The notes below the pieces were generated by a model. It searched no databases, was not told the DNA's origin, and saw only the letters and a list, made by a program, of their open reading frames with translations. A stretch of DNA of 64,000 nucleotides from Bacteroidota bacterium (GTDB lineage: Bacteria > Bacteroidota > Bacteroidia > AKYH767-A > OLB10), in assembly GCA_016713925.1 (NCBI GenBank), contig JADJOH010000007.1, forward strand, positions 62,001 to 126,000, written 5' to 3'. Positions 9,054 to 17,751 of the stretch are shown piece by piece (the stretch's first letter is position 1; each line of letters opens with the position of its first letter). Position numbers and translations under genes: made by a program.

Positions 9054-10334
9054 ATGGACTTAGAAACAGGAGTAAAAAGCAAGCACGAACAGATTCTATC
9101 ATTATTAGATGAAGTTTCTATTTCCGGAAAAAAACTTGGAATTATATTGCAAACCATCGAAGATTCAGAAATCGATGGGCGACATGTTACCCTGAATGGT
9201 AAACGCATTAAAAATTTCAGCTCTTGCAGTTATCTCGGTCTTGATCTTGATCAGCGCCTGATGGCCGGTGCTATTGATGCCATCACTCGCTTTGGCGTGC
9301 AATTCTCTTCTTCGCGATCTTATTTATCATCCCCATTGTATGGTGAACTGGAGGAGAAATTAGCCAGAATCTTTAAAGCTCCGGCCGCTGTTTTTAATAC
9401 AACTACTCTGGGACATCTGAGTAATCTGCCCATTTTGATTGGTGATGAAGATGCCATCGTGATGGATGTGAGTGTGCATTCCAGTGTTCAAATGGCAGTT
9501 TCGCTTTTGAAAGAAAGAAATATCCACACCGAAATCATCAGACATTCCCGCTTGGATATTTTGGAAGATAGAGTGAAGGAGTTAAGTCTGACACATAAAA
9601 AAGTTTGGTACCTCTCCGATGGTGTGTATTCCATGTTCGGTGATCTCGCCCCTGTGAATGATATTATCAAGTTGATGGATATCTACGAACAGCTTTACCT
9701 CTACGTGGATGATGCACACGGAATGAGTTGGGCAGGCGAAAATGGTGCGGGTTACGTGATGAGTCAGGTGCCTTTTCATAAGCGAATGTATCTGACCACC
9801 TCTCTCGGTAAAGCTTTCGGAGCCAGTGGTGGAGTAATGGTCTTTCCCGATGATGAAGATTATAGGAGAGTACACGATTATGGTAAAACATCTATTTTCT
9901 CGATTCAGGTACCACCGCCGGTTTTAGGGGCTGCCGTCGCTTCTGCAAAAATCCATCTCTCTGCAGATATTTATACCATGCAAAAGCAATTGCAGGATAG
10001 AATTAAGTTTTTCAACCAGACAGCCAAAATGCTGGAGATTCCAATGCTTTCCGATGATATTTCACCCGTGAAATTCGTTTGTTTGGGTAAGCCGATTATG
10101 GGTTACAATATGGTGAGTCGTTTGATGAATGCCGGTTTTTATGTGAATCTCTCCGTTTTCCCAAGCGTTTCGTATAATAATACCGGTATGCGAATTCCAC
10201 TTTCCTTACATATGACGAAGGAGGATATCTCCGAATTGTTGAACGAAATAGCATTGCAACTACCACAGGCAATGAAAGAGAATGGAACGTCAATAAAAGA
10301 AATTAGGCGCTATTTTAAACTGGGGTCAAAGTAG
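9054..10334 (+). CDS. Alpha-oxoamine synthase family PLP enzyme
   Basis: A 426-residue fold-type I PLP enzyme of the family that includes 2-amino-3-ketobutyrate CoA ligase, 8-amino-7-oxononanoate synthase and serine palmitoyltransferase, which condense an amino acid with an acyl-CoA. Visible features: SSCSYLGLDLDQRL near residue 55, the cofactor-binding DDAHGMSW, and the Schiff-base lysine in YLTTSLGKAFGASGGVMV, closest in form to the KBL-type LGKALGGASGG. The substrate cannot be told from sequence. About 45 extra N-terminal residues precede the catalytic core. It stands alone, with 266 bases upstream holding no gene. A role in sphingolipid, biotin or pigment synthesis is possible, but no partner genes are nearby. 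Confidence 0.85.
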   Translation: MDLETGVKSKHEQILSLLDEVSISGKKLGIILQTIEDSEIDGRHVTLNGKRIKNFSSCSYLGLDLDQRLMAGAIDAITRFGVQFSSSRSYLSSPLYGELEEKLARIFKAPAAVFNTTTLGHLSNLPILIGDEDAIVMDVSVHSSVQMAVSLLKERNIHTEIIRHSRLDILEDRVKELSLTHKKVWYLSDGVYSMFGDLAPVNDIIKLMDIYEQLYLYVDDAHGMSWAGENGAGYVMSQVPFHKRMYLTTSLGKAFGASGGVMVFPDDEDYRRVHDYGKTSIFSIQVPPPVLGAAVASAKIHLSADIYTMQKQLQDRIKFFNQTAKMLEIPMLSDDISPVKFVCLGKPIMGYNMVSRLMNAGFYVNLSVFPSVSYNNTGMRIPLSLHMTKEDISELLNEIALQLPQAMKENGTSIKEIRRYFKLGSK

Positions 10335-10496
10335 AAATTCTGATTTTAAAAGGCTGCCATTGCAAAAAAAAAAGGAAATGTCAAACATGAAATGCTTTGA
10401 TGTGTTCGGGATTTGCCTGTGAAGCGATCCGGTGTTTTTTGTTCAAAAAATTGCCAAATTCTTTGAACGAAAATTCACAAAACCTTACATAGTGGC

Positions 10497-10925
10497 CTAT
10501 GGCCATTCACATATTTTCCAAAAATTGGCAAGTACCTGAAAGGTGGTTTCAAATTGAGCAATGTCTACCGGTTTCAAAATATACCCGGCAACATTGTGCT
10601 CATAAGCTTCCTTACGGTCCGCATCATCATTGGAAGTGGTGAGAACAAAAACACTAATCGACTTGATGGCTTCATCCGCACGAAGTTCCTTTAAAAACTC
10701 TAATCCATTCATCTTAGGCATGTTAATGTCTAAAAGAATAACATTGGGCATCGGATCTGCCTTCGTCTTCCCATTGGTTCCCCGAAGTATATCCAAAGCT
10801 TCTTCGCCATTTGGTGCATGCAAAAGCTGGTTGGTAATATTCAGGCGCTTGATAACACGGTCAATCACCATTTTATCTACCTGGTCATCTTCAATGTGTA
10901 GAATCGTTACTGGTTTTTCACTCAT
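10497..10925 (-). CDS. Single-domain response regulator (CheY/Rcp1-like)
   Basis: A 142-residue receiver domain with no output domain. It has the acidic pair (HIEDDQVDK, about residues 12-14), the phospho-acceptor Asp in VILLDINMPKMNG, the conserved Thr in VFVLTTSNDD, and the Lys in AGYILKPVDI. The length and the DINMPKMNGLEFLKELR helix resemble Rcp1-type regulators that pair with PAS or phytochrome histidine kinases. It is divergent from such a kinase starting 135 bases away, so the two probably form a phosphorelay pair. Output would be by protein-protein contact or further phosphotransfer. No DNA-binding domain is present. Confidence 0.92.
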   Translation of the reverse strand: MSEKPVTILHIEDDQVDKMVIDRVIKRLNITNQLLHAPNGEEALDILRGTNGKTKADPMPNVILLDINMPKMNGLEFLKELRADEAIKSISVFVLTTSNDDADRKEAYEHNVAGYILKPVDIAQFETTFQVLANFWKICEWP

Positions 10926-11060
10926 GGTTCTTGTTTTTAGAATTTATTGTAACCACTTATGTCCATTTATCGTAAAGAATTAGGAGTTGTGATAATTGAC
11001 CTGTTCAAAAGTATAATTATTTCATTCAAACCAAAAGTATATTTAGTTTAATTCCGGAAG

Positions 11061-12813
11061 ATGTTAGCGAAGTTGTTTAAAAATAATGAAAGATATCATC
11101 AAAGCATCCCTGCTGATGATCTCATCGCCCGTCAACGCTATCGTCTTTTCCGGACCACTACCGTAACTGCAGGAACCGTGATTTTTTATGCTTTTTTTTC
11201 AAGCGACATTTATTGTGGAGGTGGGCAACTTTACCGGCATTCTGATCGGCCTTCTCGATCTGGTACTGGTAGCCAACTTTTTTTTATTGCCTGTACACCG
11301 AAATCATAAATTAGCCTATTACGTCATAACACTGGCCGCATTTACAACGCTACACATGATTTCTTACTATTCCGGTGGAATTCGTGCTTCTGCAATTATG
11401 TACATGGCAGGTACGATGTTGCTTGGGTATATGTTACTGGGAAATATTGCGGGAAGAATAGTCTTTGGATTAATTGCCGTACACATAGTCCTGTTCTGGT
11501 ACCTCACTGAGAATACATCCTATATTTCCAACGTACTGATTGGGGATTCTTCTGAGATGATCAATTTTGATTACCTGACTACTTTCTTTCTGGCCATGTT
11601 GATCCTTTCTGCGCAAATGAATTACCTCGAAAGCGGTAAAAATGTAGTCATTGAACGAATCACAGAGCAGCGAAATGAGTTGCGTGAAAAAAATAAGGAG
11701 TTGCATAAGTTGTCTATCGTAGCGAGTAAGGCCGATAATGCAATCGTGATTACCGATAATAAAGGAGTGGCCGAATGGGTGAACGATGGTTTCGTTCGCC
11801 TTACAGGATATAGTTTCGAAGAAGTGGTCGGACGTAAGCCCAGGGAATTACTGTACGGCAAAGGGACTGATCCGGAAACGTTAAACAGGATGCTGGATGC
11901 TATTGAAAAACATCTTCCCTTCTCCGGTGAATTGTTAAAGTTCAGGAAAGATAAATCTCCGTTCTGGACACAAATAACGATGACACCTATTGTTTCTGAC
12001 GATGGTACGGAAGAGCGTTTCATTTTCATTGAAAGTGATATTACTCCAAGGAAACTCGCTGAGGAAAAGATGAATCAGTACATGAAGAATCTGGAGAAAA
12101 CCAATTCGGAACTGGATAAATTCGCCTATGTGGTTTCTCATGATTTGAAAGCGCCGCTTAGAGCTATTGGTAATTTAACGGGCTGGATTGAAGAGGATAT
12201 GGCCGACAGACTTCCTGAAGATATCAGAGGTCATTTTAATACTATCAAAGGGCGTGTGGTTAGAATGGAAGGTCTGATCAATGGCATTCTTGATTATACC
12301 AAGGCGGCTAAGAAAGGTGGCGAACTCTTGTCCTTTGCTGCAGAAGAAGTAGTAAAAGATGCTATCGAGTTGATTGGAGCTCCCGAAAAAGCGATCATTA
12401 ATGTAAGAGAGGGGATGCCTGTGATGAAGGCTGAACGTGTGAAACTTCAACAGGTATTTTTAAACCTCATCCATAATGCAGTAAAGTATAATGATAAGGA
12501 AGATATTCAGGTGGATATCGGTTTTGAAGACCAGGGAAAAGACTGGAAGTTTTTTGTGAAAGATAATGGCCCGGGAATCGAAGCCAGATATCACGAGAAA
12601 ATTTTTGTCATTTTTCAAACCTTGAATGCCCGGGATGAAGTGGAGTCGCGTGGAGTAGGTCTTGCCATTGTGAAGAAAATAATTGAAGAAGAAGGTGGAA
12701 AAATTTGGGTGGAATCTGAGAAAGGTGCCGGTGCAACTTTTGCTTTTACATGGCCCAAAGTGAAGAAGGTGAGCGTGGAAGAATCCCTCTTTTCTGAGGC
12801 GGAAGTAGTGTAA
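11061..12813 (+). CDS. Membrane PAS sensor histidine kinase, frameshifted at a T-run
   Basis: Two frames (11061-11309 and 11188-12813) join into one 583-residue kinase if one T is removed from the run of eight at 11192-11199, giving the membrane helix VIFYAFFQATFIVEVGNF. Domains in order: about six membrane segments (residues 35-190), a short coiled linker, a PAS domain (about 215-335, DNAIVITDNKGVAEWVNDGF) with its PAC-like FIFIESDITPRK, a HisKA dimerisation domain with the phospho-accepting His in YVVSHDLKAPLRAIGN, and a HATPase domain with N box NLIHNAVKYND, G1 DNGPGIEARYHEKIF and G2 RGVGLAIVKKII. It is divergent from the single-domain response regulator at 10497-10925, its likely partner. 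The signal sensed is unknown. Confidence 0.85.
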
Positions 12814-12854
12814 CAATCGTGATTTTTTCTCGTTTAAAGTCTAAACGAATAAAC

Positions 12855-13142
12855 ATGAAGGCGAATTCAAATGATGATTTAAAGAAAGCAATGGATGCCT
12901 GTGTCCTGCAGATTAATCAAATTATGCAACAACTGGAACCTGCCGCTCGCCTGACATTTATGAATCAGCTGATCGTTCGCATCATGCCCGAAAGAAAAAA
13001 ACCGAAAGCAGCAAACGAGAAAATTGGCAAGCAACAGCGAAAGCCGCTTCAGTCGTTGAGTCCTGCTCAGATGAAGCTTATTGATAAACTTGCTTCCGAT
13101 ACAGAGAATTTATTTAATGCCGGTGGAGATCACCGCGCCTGA
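12855..13142 (+). CDS. Small hypothetical protein
   Basis: A 95-residue protein starting at ATG 12855 (a GTG 36 bases upstream is in frame but less likely). It has a predicted helical N-terminus (NDDLKKAMDACVLQINQIMQQLEPAARLTFMNQLIVRIMPE) followed by a basic linker (RKKPKAANEKIGKQQRKP) and an acidic C-terminus. I do not recognise the family. It follows the histidine kinase by 41 bases, so it may be co-transcribed with it. Its last 33 bases overlap the 3' end of mqnA on the other strand. Confidence 0.5.
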   Translation: MKANSNDDLKKAMDACVLQINQIMQQLEPAARLTFMNQLIVRIMPERKKPKAANEKIGKQQRKPLQSLSPAQMKLIDKLASDTENLFNAGGDHRA

Positions 13143-13907
13143 ATCCGGTTGCTGAAAACGTTGTGCTTTACTTAAAAATGACTGCAACGCTTCCATTTCT
13201 TTATTCCCTAATGTATATCGTATTTTTTGAGTGAGATAGTTTAGGATATCAGTTTCCGGATAGTCCTTTTCAAGATCTGTTACCAAACGGTCGATCGAAT
13301 TTGTTCCAACTGAAAATGCATGTTCTAACTGTGAAATTATAGCAGGGTCAATGTTTTTGTTGCTGGCCCAAATCGCAAATACAAAGGGAAGTCCCGTCAG
13401 TGTTTTCCATCCTTCCGATAAATCATAGCAATAGCGGTATTTCGATTTATACTTTAATGCCTTGTCTCCAATCATTACCGCTGATACGGTACTCTCGGCA
13501 TTTTCAAAGGAATGATGACCCTCCTGCTTTATCCATTCCGGGTGAATTCCCCATAATTCTTCAGCAAGTATTTTTACCAATAAAACGGATGTTCTGGATT
13601 CCATGTCTAGTATTACCTGACTGATTTCCTCCAGAGGTACCTGACTAACCAATACTACGGATTCCACCGGACCATCTGCAGCTATACAATAGGAAGTAAT
13701 AATATGGGATTCTTTCAACGCGGACAACATGGCTACTGGTATCAATCCAATGTCTGTTTCATCATGAATCAATTTGCTTGCACATACTGAGGGAATATCA
13801 CTGCTTATTGAAAAGGCAGCAGCGTTTCCCATTTGCTCAAGGCCATATAAAAAAGGCTTTGCATTCAGATACGAAACAACCGAAATTCTTGTGGGACCCT
13901 GATTCAC
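13110..13907 (-). CDS. mqnA: Chorismate dehydratase (menaquinone, futalosine pathway)
   Basis: MqnA converts chorismate to 3-enolpyruvyl-benzoate, the first step of the futalosine route to menaquinone. The 265-residue protein has the periplasmic-binding-protein-like fold of the family, recognised from ISVVSYLNAKPFLYGLE at the N-terminus, DIPSVCASKLIHDETDIGLIPVAML, SRTSVLLVKILAEELWGI and LTGLPFVFAIWASN. The start is a GTG immediately after the holA stop codon (TAG then GTG), with no nearby ATG; this tight junction implies translational coupling. No other futalosine genes are in the window. The 3' end overlaps a convergent small gene by 33 bases. Confidence 0.93.
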   Translation of the reverse strand: MNQGPTRISVVSYLNAKPFLYGLEQMGNAAAFSISSDIPSVCASKLIHDETDIGLIPVAMLSALKESHIITSYCIAADGPVESVVLVSQVPLEEISQVILDMESRTSVLLVKILAEELWGIHPEWIKQEGHHSFENAESTVSAVMIGDKALKYKSKYRYCYDLSEGWKTLTGLPFVFAIWASNKNIDPAIISQLEHAFSVGTNSIDRLVTDLEKDYPETDILNYLTQKIRYTLGNKEMEALQSFLSKAQRFQQPDSGAVISTGIK

Positions 13908-14969
13908 CTAATGTAGAATTTTATAGACCATTTCTCTCACCAAATCACCGTCTCCCGGATTGCTTCCTCCCAATCCTTTGGAGCGTAAATCATATTCCCG
14001 GAGAACACTGAAAACATGAACAATTTTATCCGGAGAATAGTTTTTTGCACAGCTAAAGTAGTCGTCCAGATGAAAAGAATGAATTTTTAAAGCAGTCGCT
14101 ACATTGTTTCTTGATTTATCGGTCAACGAATGATACAAGAGTGTTTTGGAAAAAAAATTATAAAGATTCGCCATCGTCAGCGGCATCGGACAACTCTTTG
14201 GATTTGCTTTAAAATAGTTGGCTATTTTATTACTCTTTAAAACATCTTTTCGGCCTAATGCTTTCAAAAGTTCAAAAATATTAAACTCTTTACTCACGCC
14301 GATGAACTGTTCAATATGCTTGAGATCGATGGTTTCTCCGGCTTTGATGTTGATTAATAACTTATCACATTCATTGGCTATCCTTGATAAATCATTGCCC
14401 AGATGCTCCGCCATTAGCAGCGATGCATTGGGACTTATTTTCATTTTCTTTTCTGCCAGATAATCTTCAATCCATTTTGGGAGCTTGTCATCGTATAACT
14501 TTTTCATTTCAAAAACGACACCGTTTTTCTCAATGGCCTTATAGATCTTGCCCCGCTTATCTATTGATTTATATTTTACACATAATACCAATAGCGTGGA
14601 AGGTTGTGGATTTGCAAGATAGTTGGCAAGTGGTCCCGCATTTTCTTTCTCTTCTTTTTTCTCGTCTTCTTTGTTTTTAGCTTTCGGAAAAAAGGCCTTT
14701 ATTTCTTGCGCTTCTTTAACAATGATGACCTGATAATTTGACATCATTGGAAAACGTTTGGCGGCACTTACCAGCTGCATGGGGTCACAGTCCTTACCGT
14801 AGAGTACGGTCTGGTTAAATTCCTTCTCCATTTCATCTAAAACACCGTTTTCAATAAGATGACTCAGTTGATCTATGTAATAAGGTTCATCTCCCTGAAG
14901 AAGATATACCGGATAGTATATTTTATTCTTCAAATCTCTTCTGATCTCTTCAAAAGATTTTAGTCCCAT
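13908..14969 (-). CDS. holA: DNA polymerase III subunit delta
   Basis: HolA is the clamp-loader delta subunit that opens the beta sliding clamp. The 353-residue protein shows the family pattern: YPVYLLQGDEPYYIDQL near the N-terminus, MQLVSAAKRFPMMSNYQVIIVKEAQ, STLLVLCVKYKSIDKRGKIYKAI, HLGNDLSRIANECDKLLI and EFNIFELLKALGRKD, and a C-terminal helical collar domain. A Lys/Glu-rich insertion (KAKNKEDEKKEEKENAG, about residues 95-112) is a surface loop. It is the upstream partner of mqnA with no gap between the two genes. Confidence 0.93.
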   Translation of the reverse strand: MGLKSFEEIRRDLKNKIYYPVYLLQGDEPYYIDQLSHLIENGVLDEMEKEFNQTVLYGKDCDPMQLVSAAKRFPMMSNYQVIIVKEAQEIKAFFPKAKNKEDEKKEEKENAGPLANYLANPQPSTLLVLCVKYKSIDKRGKIYKAIEKNGVVFEMKKLYDDKLPKWIEDYLAEKKMKISPNASLLMAEHLGNDLSRIANECDKLLINIKAGETIDLKHIEQFIGVSKEFNIFELLKALGRKDVLKSNKIANYFKANPKSCPMPLTMANLYNFFSKTLLYHSLTDKSRNNVATALKIHSFHLDDYFSCAKNYSPDKIVHVFSVLREYDLRSKGLGGSNPGDGDLVREMVYKILH

Positions 14970-15027
14970 TGGTACTTTTTCTCTTTTTTATTAGTGTTGC
15001 TGGCGTTGATAGTGAGCAGTATTCATC

Positions 15028-15797
15028 TTAAAATTTAAGATGCTTAACCGTGAGGCCATTGTTTATTAATTCATTGATTGCCGATATGCCAATCTTAATA
15101 TGATCTTCCACAAATTTTTTGGTGACATTCGAATCGCTTTCTGCGGTTTTAATTCCTTCGGGAATCATCGGTTGATCTGAAACAAGTAATAGCGCACCTG
15201 TAGGAATCTGATTGGCAAAACCGGTGATAAAAATGGTGGCGGTCTCCATGTCTATAGCCATACACCTCAATTTTGTTAAATATCTTTTGAATTCCGTATC
15301 GTGCTCCCATACCCTTCGGTTAGTAGTGTAAACAGTACCTGTCCAGTAATCTTTTCCGAAATTCCGAATCGTGGTAGAAACCGCCTTTTGCAAACTAAAT
15401 GCAGGCAATGCGGGTACTTCCGGAGGAAGGTAGTCGTTTGACGTTCCTTCCCCTCTGATGGCAGCTATCGGTAAGATGAGATCTCCTACCTTATTCTTCT
15501 TCTTTAAGCCTCCGCATTTTCCCAGGAATAAGCAGGCTTTCGGCTTAATGGCACTTAATAAATCCATCATCGTTGCAGAATTAGCACTACCCATTCCAAA
15601 ATTTATGATGGTAATATCATTCGCGGTCGCACACGTCATCGGTTTACCAATTCCAATGACTTTTACCTTATGCCATTTGGCAAAAAGGTCTACATAAAGT
15701 TGAAAATTAGTTAGTAATATGTATTTACCGAAATTTTCAATTTTTCACCAGTGTAGCGTGGTAGCCAGTTTTCAACAATTTCTTTTTTACTCTTCAT
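15028..15797 (-). CDS. amn: AMP nucleosidase, frameshifted at an A-run
   Basis: AMP nucleosidase hydrolyses AMP to adenine and ribose 5-phosphate. The frame from 15639 down to 15028 covers most of the protein (FGMGSANSATMMDLLSAIKPKACLFLGKCGGLK, GEGTSNDYLPPEVPALP, YTTNRRVWEHD, MAIDMETATIFI, LLLVSDQPM). The missing N-terminus is encoded upstream in another frame from ATG at 15797 (MKSKKEIVENWLPRYTGEKL). Adding one base in the run at 15734-15737 joins them through KNFGKYILLTNFQLYVDLFA, giving 256 residues, the usual length of the short Bacteroidota form. It is divergent from the HsdR_N-like gene at 15858. The identity is secure; the break is probably a sequence error. Confidence 0.9.
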
Positions 15798-15845
15798 GTT
15801 TACTTGAGAAATTTTTAAAGTATAAGAGGATATAGCTGTTTGCTT

Positions 15846-15853
15846 TAATTTTG
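15846..15853 (+). promoter_or_regulatory. -7 box TAATTTTG four bases before an ATG
   Basis: TAATTTTG fits TAnnTTTG and is separated by only four bases from the ATG at 15858. If it is active, transcription would begin at or beside the start codon, giving a leaderless mRNA. Confidence 0.35.
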
Positions 15854-15857
15854 GAAT

Positions 15858-16313
15858 ATGGATGAGTGGTCATTAGAACACCTGAATTTCCCGGATTTTT
15901 CCTTCAGAGTTCGTACGCAAGGGCAAAGTAAGCAAATTTTTGACTCTGTCAGGAAGAGATTTGTGGCGTTGTCACCGGAGGAATGGGTACGACAGAACCT
16001 GGTCCGGTTCATGACGGATGTTTTTTTCTATCCCCTTTCACTGATGGCGGTTGAGAAGAAAATTGATGTCAATGGACTTTCTCAACGGGCTGACATTGTG
16101 GTCTATAACAGAAATGGCCGCCCCTGGTTGATTGCTGAATGCAAAGCATCTTCAGTGAAAATTTCTCAGGAAACATTCTTGCAGGCGGCCCGATATAATA
16201 TGTCGTTGGATGTACCCTACTTCGTTTTAAGTAATGGCCATGAACATTATTGTTTGAGAAAGACGAATGAGAAGTTCGAGTTTTTGGATGCACTCCCTGA
16301 AATGGAACCCTGA
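15858..16313 (+). CDS. Orphan type I restriction R N-terminal-like protein
   Basis: A 151-residue protein matching the HsdR N-terminal (HSDR_N_2) domain, a PD-(D/E)xK nuclease fold. The core motif is visible as RADIVVYNRNGRPWLIAECKA: the Asp of RAD, then ExK in AECKA. No helicase domain, HsdM or HsdS is nearby, so it is not part of a complete restriction system here. It is flanked by AMP nucleosidase (divergent) and rmuC (75 bases downstream, itself predicted to have a nuclease-like fold). A stand-alone housekeeping nuclease or nucleic-acid-binding role is possible but not shown. Confidence 0.8.
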   Translation: MDEWSLEHLNFPDFSFRVRTQGQSKQIFDSVRKRFVALSPEEWVRQNLVRFMTDVFFYPLSLMAVEKKIDVNGLSQRADIVVYNRNGRPWLIAECKASSVKISQETFLQAARYNMSLDVPYFVLSNGHEHYCLRKTNEKFEFLDALPEMEP

Positions 16314-16373
16314 ACTGATCAATAGCTTCTCGCACGAAGTAGGTTTTGGAGATCCGGTTGCTTTACTATTCAT

Positions 16374-16381
16374 TATCTTTG
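16374..16381 (+). promoter_or_regulatory. -7 box TATCTTTG six bases before rmuC
   Basis: TATCTTTG fits TAnnTTTG and ends six bases before the rmuC ATG at 16388. As for the boxes at 15846 and 50645, this position predicts a leaderless or nearly leaderless transcript. Confidence 0.4.
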
Positions 16382-16387
16382 TTTAAT

Positions 16388-17751
16388 ATGAATCTGATTT
16401 ATTTGTTAGCAGGTATTTGTATCGGAAGCCTCATAGTTTGGCTTTACCTTCGACTTCGTCAGGCTAAAGGTGTAGATCCCATTTTATTGATGGAGTCTGA
16501 CAAGAAATTAGCAGTCGCATTGCAGCAACTCGAAGATGTTCGCAGGGAGTTGGAGAAAGTTGCCGATGCCGGAATTTCTCTCCGTCAGGAATTGAATGAT
16601 GCTCTTTCGTTAAAGATCAAAGCGGAGTCCTCTGTTGTAGCTATGGAAGACCGGCTGAAGGAACACCGGGCGGAGTTGGAAAATCTCCGTCAACTCATGA
16701 AAGAACAGTTTAGTACGATTGCTTCAGAAATTGTTTTGAAGAATTCACAGCGGATCCAGGAAGATCATAAAACGAAGCTGGATGATATCCTGAGCCCTTT
16801 GAGAGATAAGATTGAAAAATTTGAAACGCAGGTGCGTCAAACGCATGAGGAGCGAATTAAAGAACACCAAAGTTTACGGGAACAATTAGGTCAGCTTCAA
16901 ACCTTGAATAAATCCATTGGCGATGAGGCCCGAAATCTTGTTTCCGCCTTGAAAGGTCAGGCGAAAACGCAGGGCAACTGGGGCGAGATGATCCTTGAAA
17001 AATTCTGGAACGTTCTGGGCTCGTAAAGGGCAGAGAATATTTTACCCAATCCAGTATGACCGCTGACGATGGCCGAAGACTCCAACCCGATGTAGTGATC
17101 TCTTTACCGGAAGGTCGTAGTTTGGTAGTAGATGCTAAAGTTTCCTTAATCGCCTATGAACGTTATTGCAATGTTGAGGATGAAGCGGCTAAAGTAATCG
17201 CCTTGCGTGAACACCTCTCCTCTGTGCGTAAACATATCAAGGATTTAAGTGGAAAGAATTATCAGTCTCTCTACGAAATCAATACTCTCGATTTTGTGCT
17301 GTTGTTTATTCCCGTTGAACCTGCCTTTGCCCTGGCAGTAGAACAGGATCAGGAACTCTTTAATGAAGCTTTTGAACGGAATATTGTTATCGTTACTACA
17401 TCAACGTTACTTGCTACTCTTCGTACCATTGCCAGTATTTGGCGCCTGGAATACCAAAATAAAAATGCCGTGGAAATTGCCCGTCAATCAGGAGATTTAT
17501 ACGATAAATTCGTTTCGCTCATTGATGATATGGTTTCCGTAGGTAAAAAAATGCAAGATGCTCAGTCTGCCTATGAGGGTACAATGAATAAGCTGCATCT
17601 CGGACGTGGAAACCTGATTTCGCGTGTGGAGAATCTTCGAAAGCTGGGAGTTAAAACGACAAAGCAGATCAATCAAAAGCTGATTGAAAGAACTGAAGAT
17701 ATAGATAATACAGATGAGAATGCTTCTGCTGAATCAACTCCATTGTCATGA
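16388..17751 (+). CDS. rmuC: DNA recombination protein RmuC, frameshifted at an A-run
   Basis: RmuC limits recombination at inverted repeats and is a predicted nuclease-fold protein. The start at ATG 16388 gives an N-terminal membrane anchor (MNLIYLLAGICIGSLIVWLYLRL), then a long coiled coil (about residues 35-190), then the conserved core. The first frame stops at 17026; the second (from before 17056 to 17751) carries the rest of the core (RRLQPDVVISLPEGRSLVVDAKVSLIAYERY). Adding one A to the run of five at 16998-17002 joins them through WGEMILEKILERSGLVKGREYFTQSS, the expected family sequence, giving 454 residues. The downstream GWxTD gene overlaps the stop by four bases (ATGA). Confidence 0.9.

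Noticed and set aside
15858..17751. A complete restriction or defence island (HsdR-like plus RmuC)
   Set aside because: No methylase, specificity subunit, helicase or other defence gene is present; the neighbours are housekeeping genes.
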